Source of the DNA: Pelotomaculum_B sp041645005
Lineage (GTDB): Bacteria; Bacillota; Desulfotomaculia; Desulfotomaculales; Pelotomaculaceae
Assembly (NCBI GenBank): GCA_041645005.1
Contig: JBAZQW010000001.1
Location: 1 to 64,000 of the forward strand
Reading direction: 5' to 3'
Length of the DNA stretch: 64,000 bases
Shown: positions 50,472-59,129 of the stretch, piece by piece
Layout: each line of letters begins with the position of its first letter
Position numbering within the stretch: the first letter of the stretch is position 1
Translations under genes and position numbers: made by a program
Notes under the pieces: model-generated
Database searches by the model: none
Told to the model about the DNA's origin: nothing
Seen by the model: the letters and a program-made list of their open reading frames with translations, nothing else

Positions 50472-51911
50472 TTAAATAAATTTCAGCTTTTTCGCCGCGA
50501 TACCGCTCATTTTCAGCAACAAGAAGCCGTCGCGAAAACGGGAAATATTTGTCGTGCCGTAAGTCCTTTCGCCATAACGGACAGGCAGATCAAGAATTTT
50601 CAGATTGAGTCTGGCGGCACCGAAAAGAAGATCAAAATCACCAAAGGGGTCAAAGTCACCGAAATAGTTGCGGTTGGCTGCGATCTTCTCATAATCACTC
50701 CGCCACAGGACCTTGGTGCCGCAGAGCGTGTCACGAACCTTTTGTCCAAGCAGGTAGCTAAAAAGTTTGGCAAAAAATCGGTTGCCCAACAGGTTGAGAA
50801 AACGCATCGCTTTTTCATCCATCGGGTAGATCAGGCGGCAGCCATTGACGAATTCGGCCTTATTGCGCGCCAGCAGGTTAATGAACTTCGGCAAGTCCTC
50901 CGGTGCGACTGTAACATCAGCGTCAAGGATGATCAGGATATCGCCTCTGGCGCTGGCAAAGGCGTGGCGAACCGCATCCCCTTTCCCTTTTCCCGGCTGC
51001 TGCAAGAAGCGCCAATTCTTTTCCGGATTCCGCTCGATCATCTCCCGGATGCGCTCCGCAGTATCATCCGTGGAATTGCCTTCAATCCATATCACTTCGG
51101 AACCGTCCCGCAATGCCGGTAAACGATCGGATAGCTGCTGCAGATGACCAGCTTCATTCCGGCAAGGGATCACGATACTGCAGGTCGGCTCTTTTGCCGG
51201 AACACTCGCCTGTTTAATTGGTCGGGCAATGATGCCAAACATCAGGTTCAATTCACTGATCAACGGCAGATTACCGACATAACGATTTATCCACCTCGAA
51301 ACCGGCCCCAAATTAAAGGGAAAGATTATATAATTGGCGCCGCGGATGATGTCATATTCAGCTGTCTGGAGCATTTCCCTGACAATATCCGAACTCAACC
51401 AGTTATTAACGGGGTTCTTGACCTTGAAACCCAGCCACTCCGCGATTTGGAGCGGTATTTGCCAGACCCGGCTGTAGCTGATGACGATTATCCTGGTCCG
51501 CGGATGACAGACCGTATGAAGCGCCTCAAAAACCGCCTGAACATCATGCATCTCCGTGATGCTATTGCATAACAAGACCACGTCAAATTTCTCGTTAAGC
51601 CCCGTCAAAAGAGCGGGATCCTGCGCATCCCCGACAAAAAAGCTAAGTTCATTATTGGCATGCTTTTTTCGCGCCAGCTCGATCATCCCAGCCGAAATAT
51701 CGATTCCCACACCCCGGGCGACATCAAGCGAGGCCAGCATGTCGCCGTTGCCGCAGCCGATATCTAAAACTTTTTGGCCGGGAATGATGACCGAGGAGAG
51801 AAAACGCTTTAATTCGTTGTAATAACCTTTAGTTCGCCGTTTGCTCTCATCAATTTTTAATGAATTATTATTGTAATAATCCCTGACCTTGGCAACTGTT
51901 TTATTTACCAC
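50472..51911 (-). CDS. methyltransferase fused to family 2 glycosyltransferase
   Basis: A 479-residue fusion. Residues 1 to about 235 are a class I methyltransferase with VLDIGCGNGDML at 49-60 and FDVVLLCNSITEMHD in the fourth strand. From about 245 to the end is a dolichyl-phosphate-mannose-synthase-like GT2 domain: CSIVIPCRNEAGHL, EVIWIEGNSTDDT, GKGDAVRHAFASARGDILIILDADVTV and the C-terminal TLCGTKVLWRSDYEKI. The order MTase-GT2 suggests that one protein both adds and caps a sugar, or methylates the donor. Ten-base overlap with the upstream KdsB-like gene. Confidence 0.9.
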   Translation of the reverse strand: MVNKTVAKVRDYYNNNSLKIDESKRRTKGYYNELKRFLSSVIIPGQKVLDIGCGNGDMLASLDVARGVGIDISAGMIELARKKHANNELSFFVGDAQDPALLTGLNEKFDVVLLCNSITEMHDVQAVFEALHTVCHPRTRIIVISYSRVWQIPLQIAEWLGFKVKNPVNNWLSSDIVREMLQTAEYDIIRGANYIIFPFNLGPVSRWINRYVGNLPLISELNLMFGIIARPIKQASVPAKEPTCSIVIPCRNEAGHLQQLSDRLPALRDGSEVIWIEGNSTDDTAERIREMIERNPEKNWRFLQQPGKGKGDAVRHAFASARGDILIILDADVTVAPEDLPKFINLLARNKAEFVNGCRLIYPMDEKAMRFLNLLGNRFFAKLFSYLLGQKVRDTLCGTKVLWRSDYEKIAANRNYFGDFDPFGDFDLLFGAARLNLKILDLPVRYGERTYGTTNISRFRDGFLLLKMSGIAAKKLKFI

Positions 51912-52704
51912 TATTTGTCGCTCCTTTTACGCTTTGGCTTGAATATCGACTTTGCCAATAAGGGTCGTTCTTCAATAGTGCGATCACCCGCCCGATGTCT
52001 TCCGGCGTATCAACCGGCTGGGTGATATATTCCGACACGCCGGAAGCGATCGGCAAATCATGCTCGATCGCCCGGAGCATATCTATCCCTTCGATCAGTT
52101 CGAGCGGCGTCCGCTCCAGCCGCGTAAATTCCTGAAGAAAGTCACCGCGAAAACCGATGACGCAAGTCTGCCGATAGAAGACCGCTCTTTTTTTGACATC
52201 AAAGACCGAAGCCGGTATCGCCTGCCTGGTCAGGTAGATCAGCCGGTTATGGCGGGAAATGACCGCTTTGATCCGGTGATGATTTTGCAGATCGGCCTCA
52301 TCTGTAATTCTTTCAATCAGATTAGCACACCTGGCCGACGGGTCGTTTTTTAGCTTTTCGATCGTCAGCTCGATCACCGGCGGCGGCATGGCCGGCTCAT
52401 CCCCCTGGACATTAAGGACCAGATCATTGCCGGAAACATAACCAAGCTGTCTGGCCGCTTCAGCGACCCGATCCACCGCCGAAGGGCACTGGGTTGAGGT
52501 CATAACGATTTTAGCGCCAAATTTCTCACAAGCCTGAAGAACTCGGTCTTCACAGACAGCCATGACCACCTCCTCGACCCCTTTGGCCAGCAAAGATCGC
52601 CGATAAACGTGCTCGATCATCGGCATCCCATCGATGATAGTCAACGGCTTTTCGGGGAATCGCCAGGAGCCAAGCCTGGCTGGAATAACTATTAATGTGC
52701 GCAT
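51901..52704 (-). CDS. KdsB-family CMP-sugar synthetase (second copy)
   Basis: A 267-residue protein of the same family as the one at 41139: LIVIPARLGSWRFPEKPLTIIDG, MTSTQCPSAVDRVAEA, VLNVQGDEPAM and RTPLELIEGIDMLRAIEHD. It differs from the first copy in most of the chain (for example SWRFPEKPL against SSRFPGKPL), so this is not a recent duplicate. It probably activates a second acidic sugar; the sugar is not clear. It overlaps the 604-residue protein's end by one base and the fused methyltransferase-GT2 start by 11 bases. Confidence 0.88.
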   Translation of the reverse strand: MRTLIVIPARLGSWRFPEKPLTIIDGMPMIEHVYRRSLLAKGVEEVVMAVCEDRVLQACEKFGAKIVMTSTQCPSAVDRVAEAARQLGYVSGNDLVLNVQGDEPAMPPPVIELTIEKLKNDPSARCANLIERITDEADLQNHHRIKAVISRHNRLIYLTRQAIPASVFDVKKRAVFYRQTCVIGFRGDFLQEFTRLERTPLELIEGIDMLRAIEHDLPIASGVSEYITQPVDTPEDIGRVIALLKNDPYWQSRYSSQSVKGATNSGK

Positions 52705-54518
52705 CAGTTGTTCTCCATTGCGATAATTTTATCTGCTCCCCATTGAGACGTGTATTCTTTATTTGCTCGCTTTAAGACCGCTGCTCTGCTTTCTCCCGCC
52801 GCTAAGCCATCTAGGCAGGAGCGCAAATAAGAACCCATTCTCTCTCCCGCCCGGCCGTCCCGATAAGGATCGAGCTTATCACAATACTTTGTCCAATCGC
52901 CCAGATCGGGTAAGTCGCCGCGATTATTTTTGTACTTTTTAAGAGCAGCGATCAATTTGTCAACATCATCGAATATTAATCTCCCCTCTCCCCATTTGTA
53001 GAACTCGTGGGAACGGAATTTTGTCAGGTCGCAATGAATGCCCCGACAACCGGCTATGGCCGATTCAATGACCGCGGTCGAGATGCCGATCCCAACTGCC
53101 ATGTCGCCGGCCGCCGCAGCGTCAACAGGCAAACGGCCTATTTCTTTGTTAAAGCGGAAACATCTGCCTGTTGCCATTAATTTATTTAAAGCCGGCAAAA
53201 CCTGGCCAAGATCAGCCAGAAATTGCGGTTTTTTTGTTTTGATTATTATTCCGATGCTCTCATCTTTCAGTGCCCAGTTGATAAATGCCAGATAATATTT
53301 TTCCATCATTTCTTTTGAAAATTGATATTGCGGCCCAAAAACATTGTCGAATAAAGCGATCACGAACGCCGCGCCTTTCGCTCGCAGCTTTTCACGTACC
53401 GGCCGGGATCTTTTGAGTATTTCCTTAAAAACCAGATCATTTGGATAACCGGTCACGACATTTGTCGTGATCTTATTAAGGTTGGGCGACAAATAACAAT
53501 TGGAGCGCGGCGTCCAGCTAAAAAAGACATCTTTCACATGATACCCAAAATACGTTTCTACGTTTAGAAATAACTCTGAGCGCTGCTTGCCAACAGCCAG
53601 ACCAAGCTGGCCGGCAGCAAAAGCAATTGTTTTAGGGATATGATCGATCCCGCCTTCCCCAATTATGAAATTGATCTTAACGTTAAAGTCTTGATAAAAG
53701 GCTCGCCAGTAATTAACTGCTAGGAGCAGCTCTTTTCCCTTGGCCATGATCCATTTATCAACACTATTACCGGGCCTGATCGCTGAAGGGGAGAGTTCCA
53801 ACCTCTTCGCCGAGCCAGGCCGCCAGACTGGGGCGTTTTTTCTGGCAACCGATCCGCGATTCAACGACACCCAACGCATCCCCATTTTTTCGATCTGATC
53901 TAAGACGTTTTCGGCAACCGGCCTACCAGTGACATTGTCCGCCCCTTCAAAATAGACCAGAACCTGGCCCGGATCGATCCGGCTCTTGGCCAACCAGACA
54001 AAATCAGACCGCCGCTCGAGATTTAACCCCTCGGCATAAGCGACCGCGAGCACCGGCTTATTGACCGAAGAAAGAGCAGGCCGGTCAGCAGGCTTTATTT
54101 CACGAAGAAACCTTAATAACGATCGGCCGATCGCTATTAGGATCGATTGACCGGATTTACGTTCTTTAAAAGTTATTAAATACTCCTGATCGTCCCAGAC
54201 CCGCCGAAACAGGGCGAAAATCCCCTGATCAGTTGTGAAAACCAGTTCCCGGGCACTTGACGTGGGCTTGTTCCTCTTTTGCCATTTAGCAACGCAAAGA
54301 TCGCGCGCGATCTGATATATCTCGGTCTTTAACGATTTTTGGAAGAAGACGATTGTTTTATCGCTGGGCAAGACTTGCTCGATCTTTTGATAGATCGGTA
54401 ATTCAGATAACAGCTTGGACATTTTTAAAGCTAATTCTGAAGCCAGCGTCTCCACTTCATATTTTAATGAAGCGCCGGATTCGCTTTTCATCTCGCCCAG
54501 GTCATAAGCCAAAGTCAT
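52704..54518 (-). CDS. large hypothetical protein, possible GT-B glycosyltransferase
   Basis: A 604-residue protein without membrane segments. I see two rough halves: a basic N-terminal part and a C-terminal part with FVIALFDNVFGPQYQFSKEMMEKYYLAFINWAL, IGIIIKTKKPQFL and GIGISTAVIESAIAGCRGIHCDL near residues 485-510. The last of these resembles the G-x-S-T-A/V-x-x-E donor-site loop of GT-B transferases that use CMP-sugars or are called PFTS-motif surface carbohydrate proteins; I cannot assign it with confidence. It lies between the NeuA-like gene (four-base overlap) and the second KdsB-like gene, which fits a CMP-sugar transferase. Confidence 0.65.
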   Translation of the reverse strand: MTLAYDLGEMKSESGASLKYEVETLASELALKMSKLLSELPIYQKIEQVLPSDKTIVFFQKSLKTEIYQIARDLCVAKWQKRNKPTSSARELVFTTDQGIFALFRRVWDDQEYLITFKERKSGQSILIAIGRSLLRFLREIKPADRPALSSVNKPVLAVAYAEGLNLERRSDFVWLAKSRIDPGQVLVYFEGADNVTGRPVAENVLDQIEKMGMRWVSLNRGSVARKNAPVWRPGSAKRLELSPSAIRPGNSVDKWIMAKGKELLLAVNYWRAFYQDFNVKINFIIGEGGIDHIPKTIAFAAGQLGLAVGKQRSELFLNVETYFGYHVKDVFFSWTPRSNCYLSPNLNKITTNVVTGYPNDLVFKEILKRSRPVREKLRAKGAAFVIALFDNVFGPQYQFSKEMMEKYYLAFINWALKDESIGIIIKTKKPQFLADLGQVLPALNKLMATGRCFRFNKEIGRLPVDAAAAGDMAVGIGISTAVIESAIAGCRGIHCDLTKFRSHEFYKWGEGRLIFDDVDKLIAALKKYKNNRGDLPDLGDWTKYCDKLDPYRDGRAGERMGSYLRSCLDGLAAGESRAAVLKRANKEYTSQWGADKIIAMENN

Positions 54519-55201
54519 CTGATTTTATCCCCTAACAAGGCTTCAGCCACTTTAAGGTCGTATTCGGAATCTATATCGAGCGATCTTTCAGCCGGCATCA
54601 CATACGCCATGGTTTCTTCGGTAACGAACGCTTTCTTTTCCAGCAGCCAATCGACGCGCGCGCAATAAACGGCGCCATTGAGAGTATACGCTTTCGGCAA
54701 ATCCTGGCGGCGCAGGATAAATTTCTCTGTTGAGATCAAGGGGCGCAAATGATTCTCACGGTCAACGGAAAATGTCCAGTAAAGGCTTTTCCCCGCTTCG
54801 ACTACCGAGACGCATGAATTTGCTTTTGTTTTAAGGCACATTTCAATGCAACCATCAATATCCGCCGCTGCTCTCAGCGGTGAAGTCGGCTGCAATAAAA
54901 CAACATAATCGTATTTGTCTTTTAGGATCTTTAAAGCATGTAGTACGACCTCAATCGTCAAAGTGCCATCCCCGGCTAATTCAATCGGGCGCACAAAAGG
55001 AACCTCGCAACCGTTATTTCGTGCTACAGCTATAATTTCCTGGTCTTCCGAAGACAGGATCAAACGATCAAGCTGTTTTGACTTTTTTGCCTGCTCGATC
55101 GTCCAGACGATGAGCGGTTGCCCGGCGACCTGCTTCAGGTTTTTACCGGGAACCCCTTTGGACCCGCCCCGCGCCGTGATGATGCCGAGAATTTTACTCA
55201 T
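54515..55201 (-). CDS. neuA: NeuA-family CMP-nonulosonic acid synthetase
   Basis: A 228-residue cytidylyltransferase of the acylneuraminate type: GIITARGGSKGVPGKNLKQVAGQPLIVWTIEQA at the start (the mononucleotide signature A-R-G-G-S-K-G-x-P-G-K-N at 9-20), LLQPTSPLR with the metal Gln-Pro-Thr-Ser-Pro, and the late AYTLNGAVYC and SLDIDSEYDL. It activates a sialic-, legionaminic- or pseudaminic-type acid with CTP. It lies four bases into the radical SAM gene's end and is linked in one message with neuB, neuC, aminotransferase and dehydratase genes, completing the pathway. Confidence 0.93.
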   Translation of the reverse strand: MSKILGIITARGGSKGVPGKNLKQVAGQPLIVWTIEQAKKSKQLDRLILSSEDQEIIAVARNNGCEVPFVRPIELAGDGTLTIEVVLHALKILKDKYDYVVLLQPTSPLRAAADIDGCIEMCLKTKANSCVSVVEAGKSLYWTFSVDRENHLRPLISTEKFILRRQDLPKAYTLNGAVYCARVDWLLEKKAFVTEETMAYVMPAERSLDIDSEYDLKVAEALLGDKIR

Positions 55202-56586
55202 GATTGCCTAAAACCCCGGAAAGATTGATCTTTTTCCAGATATAATTTTTTAGCGGTCTCTCTGGCCTTGATCCTTTGATGGGAGTAATAATTCTCGATC
55301 AGTTGGATGTTGGCGTCATGGAGCGCCCGCAATACTTCATCCTCGGTCATCTCGGTAAAATTAACCGACAACAGATCGGAATTAGTGTGTTTATTTTCAT
55401 AGAAGTCGGCGCAATCCTTGAGCAGCCCTTTTTCGATCGCGTAATAGTACAACGGAGAGCCCGGGTAAGGCGTGACTGGTCTGATCGTCCGCAGCTGCGA
55501 ATGGTCGTCGTATTTCAATAAAAACTCCATCCCCAGGCGCAGCGACTCGGCATTCTCGCCGATATTACCAAAAATAATATTATAGCCCGGGCTGATCCCG
55601 GCCGCCAAAGTGTTTTCTATCCCTGTAATAATTTGCTTGACGGTCAGAGCCTTATTCATCGCCCGCAACGCTTTTTCATCCATTGATTCAATTCCATAAT
55701 TAATAAAAACACACCCGGCTTCCTTCATCAGCTTTAGAAGATCGGGCTTGGCGTAATTCAATCTGCCGTTGCAATCCCATTTAATGTTCAACTGCGCTTT
55801 TATGAATGCCCGGCAAAGCTCTTCCGTCCTGGCGACCGAGGACATCAGCAGCTCATCGCCAAAGGCGATATAAGTAATGCCGAATTTCCTTTTCAGCAAT
55901 TCGATCTCCTCGATGATGCTGTCGCTCCGTCGCGGCCGGAAACCCTTGTCCATCCGGTAGCAGAAATTGCATTCAAAAGTACAGCCCCGCCCGGAAAGGA
56001 TCGGCATGACAAAGTCGGCATTGGTCGCGTGGGGCATCCGCAGCAGCCGATAATATTCTATTGGGAAGAGCTCATAAGCCGGGAACGGGATGGAATCTAT
56101 ATCTTCGATCAGGGGCCGGCGTTCGTTAACAACAACCTTGTCGCCCTCCCGGGAAGCGATCCCTTTGACCTCCTTCAGCGGCAATCGCTGCGCCACCGCT
56201 TCTAACAATTCGATTATCGTTCTTTCGCCTTCGCCGATGACCACCGCGTCAGCGCCGGTCTTTTTCAAGAAGTACTCCGGCTCCGGTGAAGGACCGTGGC
56301 CGCCGATGATGTAAAAAGGCCGGTTCTTAGCGCGGTTGATCGCCTCGGATATTTTCAGCAATTTCCTGTATTGGTAATAGCCGCCGACCACGCTGACACC
56401 GATAAAATCATACCGGTTCTTATCAAGATGGGCCTGAAGATGCGATTCGGGATAATGATGCTGATCCTGGCTATAAATCTCTACTTCGTGGCCGGCTTTA
56501 AGCAACACGGCGGCAATATACCCCAAACCCTGGGGGAACCAGTGAATATAGGAGTCGTTATCATAAACTACCAGTAAAACTCTCAA
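55198..56586 (-). CDS. B12-binding-type radical SAM enzyme
   Basis: A 462-residue protein. Residues 1 to about 155 form a B12-binding-like Rossmann domain (VLLVVYDNDSYIHWFPQGLGYIAAVL, IGVSVVGGYYQY, GADAVVIGEGERTIIELL). The radical SAM cluster is C202-x3-C206-x2-C209 in SGRGCTFECNFCYRMD, followed by FIAFGDELLM-like ITYIAFGDELLMSS and YGIESMDEKALRAMNK. Family members methylate or rearrange unreactive carbons, often in lipids, pigments and antibiotics. Its place inside the nonulosonic-acid operon suggests it modifies the sugar or its lipid-linked form, which would be unusual. The exact reaction cannot be told. Confidence 0.9.
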   Translation of the reverse strand: MRVLLVVYDNDSYIHWFPQGLGYIAAVLLKAGHEVEIYSQDQHHYPESHLQAHLDKNRYDFIGVSVVGGYYQYRKLLKISEAINRAKNRPFYIIGGHGPSPEPEYFLKKTGADAVVIGEGERTIIELLEAVAQRLPLKEVKGIASREGDKVVVNERRPLIEDIDSIPFPAYELFPIEYYRLLRMPHATNADFVMPILSGRGCTFECNFCYRMDKGFRPRRSDSIIEEIELLKRKFGITYIAFGDELLMSSVARTEELCRAFIKAQLNIKWDCNGRLNYAKPDLLKLMKEAGCVFINYGIESMDEKALRAMNKALTVKQIITGIENTLAAGISPGYNIIFGNIGENAESLRLGMEFLLKYDDHSQLRTIRPVTPYPGSPLYYYAIEKGLLKDCADFYENKHTNSDLLSVNFTEMTEDEVLRALHDANIQLIENYYSHQRIKARETAKKLYLEKDQSFRGFRQS

Positions 56587-56599
56587 GCCATTATCTCCC

Positions 56600-57595
56600 T
56601 CATGCCGGAAGCAAGTCTCCCAGCGTCTTTATTATTTCCGACTTATTTAGCTGTTCGGCGCTGGCTGAATTGTAATCGGCTGACGGGCTGCTTGACTTCT
56701 TGTCAAGCATCCCGGGCAAAATTGTGTACATTTTACCGTCATCAACGGCATTGGTCATTTCAATGTGCGTCATCAACTCTTCGTGGAACTTTTCTCCCGA
56801 ACGCATACCGATCTCCTTAATTTCGATCTTTTTGGGGTCATGACCATACCTGCCAGCCAGCATTTCGATCATCGCCTCCGCCAAAACTCCGACTTTGACC
56901 GCCGGCATTTTAAGGATAAAGATCTCTCCACCTTTGGAGCCGACCGCGGCGTTCAAGATCAGTTCTACCGATTGCGCTATGCTCATGATAAACCGGGTCA
57001 TGTTGGGATCGGTTACCGTCACCGGCCCACCCCGTTTGATCTGATCCAAAAATATCGGGACGACTGACCCGCGGGAAGCCAGCACATTGCCGAAGCGGAC
57101 GCAGGCAAAAGCCGTTCGGCCCAAACCCTTATAATTATTGGAGGAGATGGTGATCCTTTCGGCCAGTAATTTGGTGGCCCCCATGACATTGATCGGATTG
57201 ACTGCCTTATCAGTGCTTATATTAATGACCTTCCCGACGTTCTGGAATAAGGCCTCTTTGATCACATTCTGTGTTCCGATAACATTTGTTTTCACAGCTT
57301 CAAATGGATCAAATTCACAAGCGGGCACATGCTTGAGCGCGGCAGCGTGAAAAACTATATCAATTGAGTCCATCGCCCATTTTAAACGCTCTTCATCACG
57401 GATATCGCCGAACAAGAAACGCACTTTGCCTTTGCTGCCGTATTTCTGAGACAAATTAAATTGGGCATCCTCATCATTGCTGAATACTCTGATAACGGAA
57501 GGTTCATATTTAATGACCTGCCGGACGATCTCGCTGCCGATCGAACCCGTTCCCCCCGTCACCAGGATCTTTTTGCCGGAAAAGTAATCCTTCAT
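56600..57595 (-). CDS. UDP-N-acetylglucosamine 4,6-dehydratase-like (CapD/FlaA1/PseB type)
   Basis: A 331-residue extended SDR of the short CapD group: KILVTGGTGSIGSEIVRQVI, VIRVFSNDEDAQF, FHAAALKHVPACEFDPFEAVKTNVIGTQNVI, ISTDKAVNPINVMGATKLLAE and RFGNVLASRGSVVPIF. The active site is M-G-A-T-K in place of the classical Tyr-x3-Lys, as in this family. It forms a UDP-4-keto-6-deoxy-HexNAc, the substrate of the DegT aminotransferase encoded just upstream (four-base overlap). Whether C5 is inverted (PseB type) or retained cannot be told. Confidence 0.92.
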   Translation of the reverse strand: MKDYFSGKKILVTGGTGSIGSEIVRQVIKYEPSVIRVFSNDEDAQFNLSQKYGSKGKVRFLFGDIRDEERLKWAMDSIDIVFHAAALKHVPACEFDPFEAVKTNVIGTQNVIKEALFQNVGKVINISTDKAVNPINVMGATKLLAERITISSNNYKGLGRTAFACVRFGNVLASRGSVVPIFLDQIKRGGPVTVTDPNMTRFIMSIAQSVELILNAAVGSKGGEIFILKMPAVKVGVLAEAMIEMLAGRYGHDPKKIEIKEIGMRSGEKFHEELMTHIEMTNAVDDGKMYTILPGMLDKKSSSPSADYNSASAEQLNKSEIIKTLGDLLPA

Positions 57596-58719
57596 TTTTT
57601 CACTCCTTGCAGCGCCGCTTTAAGCGCTTTGACGACTTGATCGATCTGACTTTCTGATAAACGGTTAAAAAACGGCAGCGCGATCGTCCGATCAGCGACC
57701 GCTTCAGTGATCGGGAAATCACCTCTTTTAAAACCGAATTCTTTTTTGTAAAATGGCTGTAAATGGATCGGCGGGAAATAGGCGCTGCAGCCGATCCCCT
57801 TGGCCCGCAATTCCAAGATTATCCGGTCGCGCTGGGCAGAAGAGAATTCATCGGCCAACCGCACGACATAGACAAACCAGCTTCGTTTAATGCCAGCAGT
57901 TTCTCTCGGCGGCAGGATCAACCCCTGAATACCTCTCAATTTTGCCTCATAAAGATCCGCCGCTCTTTGGCGACGTTTTAACAGTTCAGCGATCCTTTTC
58001 AACTGGGCGATCCCGAGCGCGCAGTTAATGTCGCTTAAGCGGTAGTTATAACCCAGCCGGCTGTGCGCCAACCAACCCATACCATCATCCCGCCCCTGAT
58101 TACGCATGCTTCTCGCCAACAATGCGATCTTTGCGCTGTTAGTCGCGATCAAGCCGCCTTCGCCGGTGGTCATCTGTTTGTTGGGATAAAAAGCGATAAC
58201 AGAACAGTCGCCGAACGTTCCGGCTTTCCGGCCGTCAATCTCTGCCCCCACCGCCTCACAGGCATCTTCGATCACCGACAAACTATGTTTATTGGCGATC
58301 GCCATGATCTTTTTCATGTCGCAGGGATAACCGAAAACATGGACCGGCAGGATCGCTTTGGTCTTTTTGTTTATCTTGCCAACGATCTTCTTGACATCGA
58401 TATTGAGAGTGTCGGGATCGATATCGACAAAGACAGGCCTGACCCGTTCAAACAGCAGACAGTTAGCGGAAGCGATAAAACTAAAAGGGGTAGTAATGAC
58501 CTCATCATCATCTTTTAGACCCAGCGCTCTGACGCAAAGATGGAGGCCGCTGGTCCCGCTGTTGACGGCGACCGCATGTTTAACACCCAAATAGGCCGCG
58601 AATTTATTTTCAAATTCCGGCAGTTTCGGCCCCAGGCTTAAGTTCGGTGTCCTTAAAACAGCCAGAACAGCTTCTCTTTCGCTGTCAGTAATATCCGGAT
58701 TTGATAATGGTATTTTCAT
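57592..58719 (-). CDS. DegT/DnrJ-family amino-sugar aminotransferase (PseC/LegC-like)
   Basis: A 375-residue PLP enzyme. The PLP lysine is K181 in IAFYPNKQMTTGEGG, the aspartate is D152 in VIEDACEAVG, and NSGTSGLHL near residue 53 and PFSFIASANCLLF near 79 are typical. It transfers an amino group, usually from glutamate, to C4 of the keto sugar made by the dehydratase encoded next. I chose the ATG at 58719, which overlaps the acyltransferase stop by four bases; the frame extends 17 codons upstream within that gene. Legionaminic and bacillosamine pathways use similar enzymes. Confidence 0.93.
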   Translation of the reverse strand: MKIPLSNPDITDSEREAVLAVLRTPNLSLGPKLPEFENKFAAYLGVKHAVAVNSGTSGLHLCVRALGLKDDDEVITTPFSFIASANCLLFERVRPVFVDIDPDTLNIDVKKIVGKINKKTKAILPVHVFGYPCDMKKIMAIANKHSLSVIEDACEAVGAEIDGRKAGTFGDCSVIAFYPNKQMTTGEGGLIATNSAKIALLARSMRNQGRDDGMGWLAHSRLGYNYRLSDINCALGIAQLKRIAELLKRRQRAADLYEAKLRGIQGLILPPRETAGIKRSWFVYVVRLADEFSSAQRDRIILELRAKGIGCSAYFPPIHLQPFYKKEFGFKRGDFPITEAVADRTIALPFFNRLSESQIDQVVKALKAALQGVKK

Positions 58720-59120
58720 TTCTTTCCCAGCTTTTTGACAACTTTGGCCGGCACGCCGAAAGCCACGCAATTGTCCGGTATATCCTTATTGACGAAAGAA
58801 AAAGCGCCGACAATTGAATTCTTGCCAACTGTAACCCCCGGCATAACTACGCAGTGACTGCCGAGACAACTGTCTTTCTTAAGCCAGACTTTCCCATTTT
58901 TGCCGTCGATCGTGGAAACAGAATAGATAGAACAATGCGAGCCGACCTGGACTCCGGCCTCGATAACTACTCCGTTCTTGGCGTTGATATATGTAAATGC
59001 CCCGATATCAGTCTTGTTGCCAAGCACCAAGTTATTCGCATGCTGGATCAGCCAGTTATATTTGGTTAATTTACCCTCTTTAATCGCAGGCAAACGCCAT
59101 TTCTTAAATCTTTCCGCCAT
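58716..59120 (-). CDS. left-handed beta-helix (hexapeptide) acyltransferase
   Basis: A 134-residue protein with the hexapeptide repeats of the LbH fold (LGNKTDIGAFTYINAKNGVVIEAGVQVGSHCSIY, then GVTVGKNSIVGAFSFVNKDIP). The C-terminal GVPAKVV is typical of this group. It probably N-acetylates the new C4 amino sugar, as LegH or PglD do, but the length is on the short side and the catalytic His is not obvious from sequence alone. AGGAG precedes the ATG at 59120; an ATG two codons upstream is possible. Neighbours: NeuC (nine-base gap) and the aminotransferase (overlap). Confidence 0.86.
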   Translation of the reverse strand: MAERFKKWRLPAIKEGKLTKYNWLIQHANNLVLGNKTDIGAFTYINAKNGVVIEAGVQVGSHCSIYSVSTIDGKNGKVWLKKDSCLGSHCVVMPGVTVGKNSIVGAFSFVNKDIPDNCVAFGVPAKVVKKLGKK

Positions 59121-59129
59121 GATCATCTC

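Noticed and set aside
56600..57595. Naming the dehydratase PseB
   Set aside because: Sequence fits the short CapD/PseB group, but whether C5 is inverted cannot be decided by eye, so only the general name is given.
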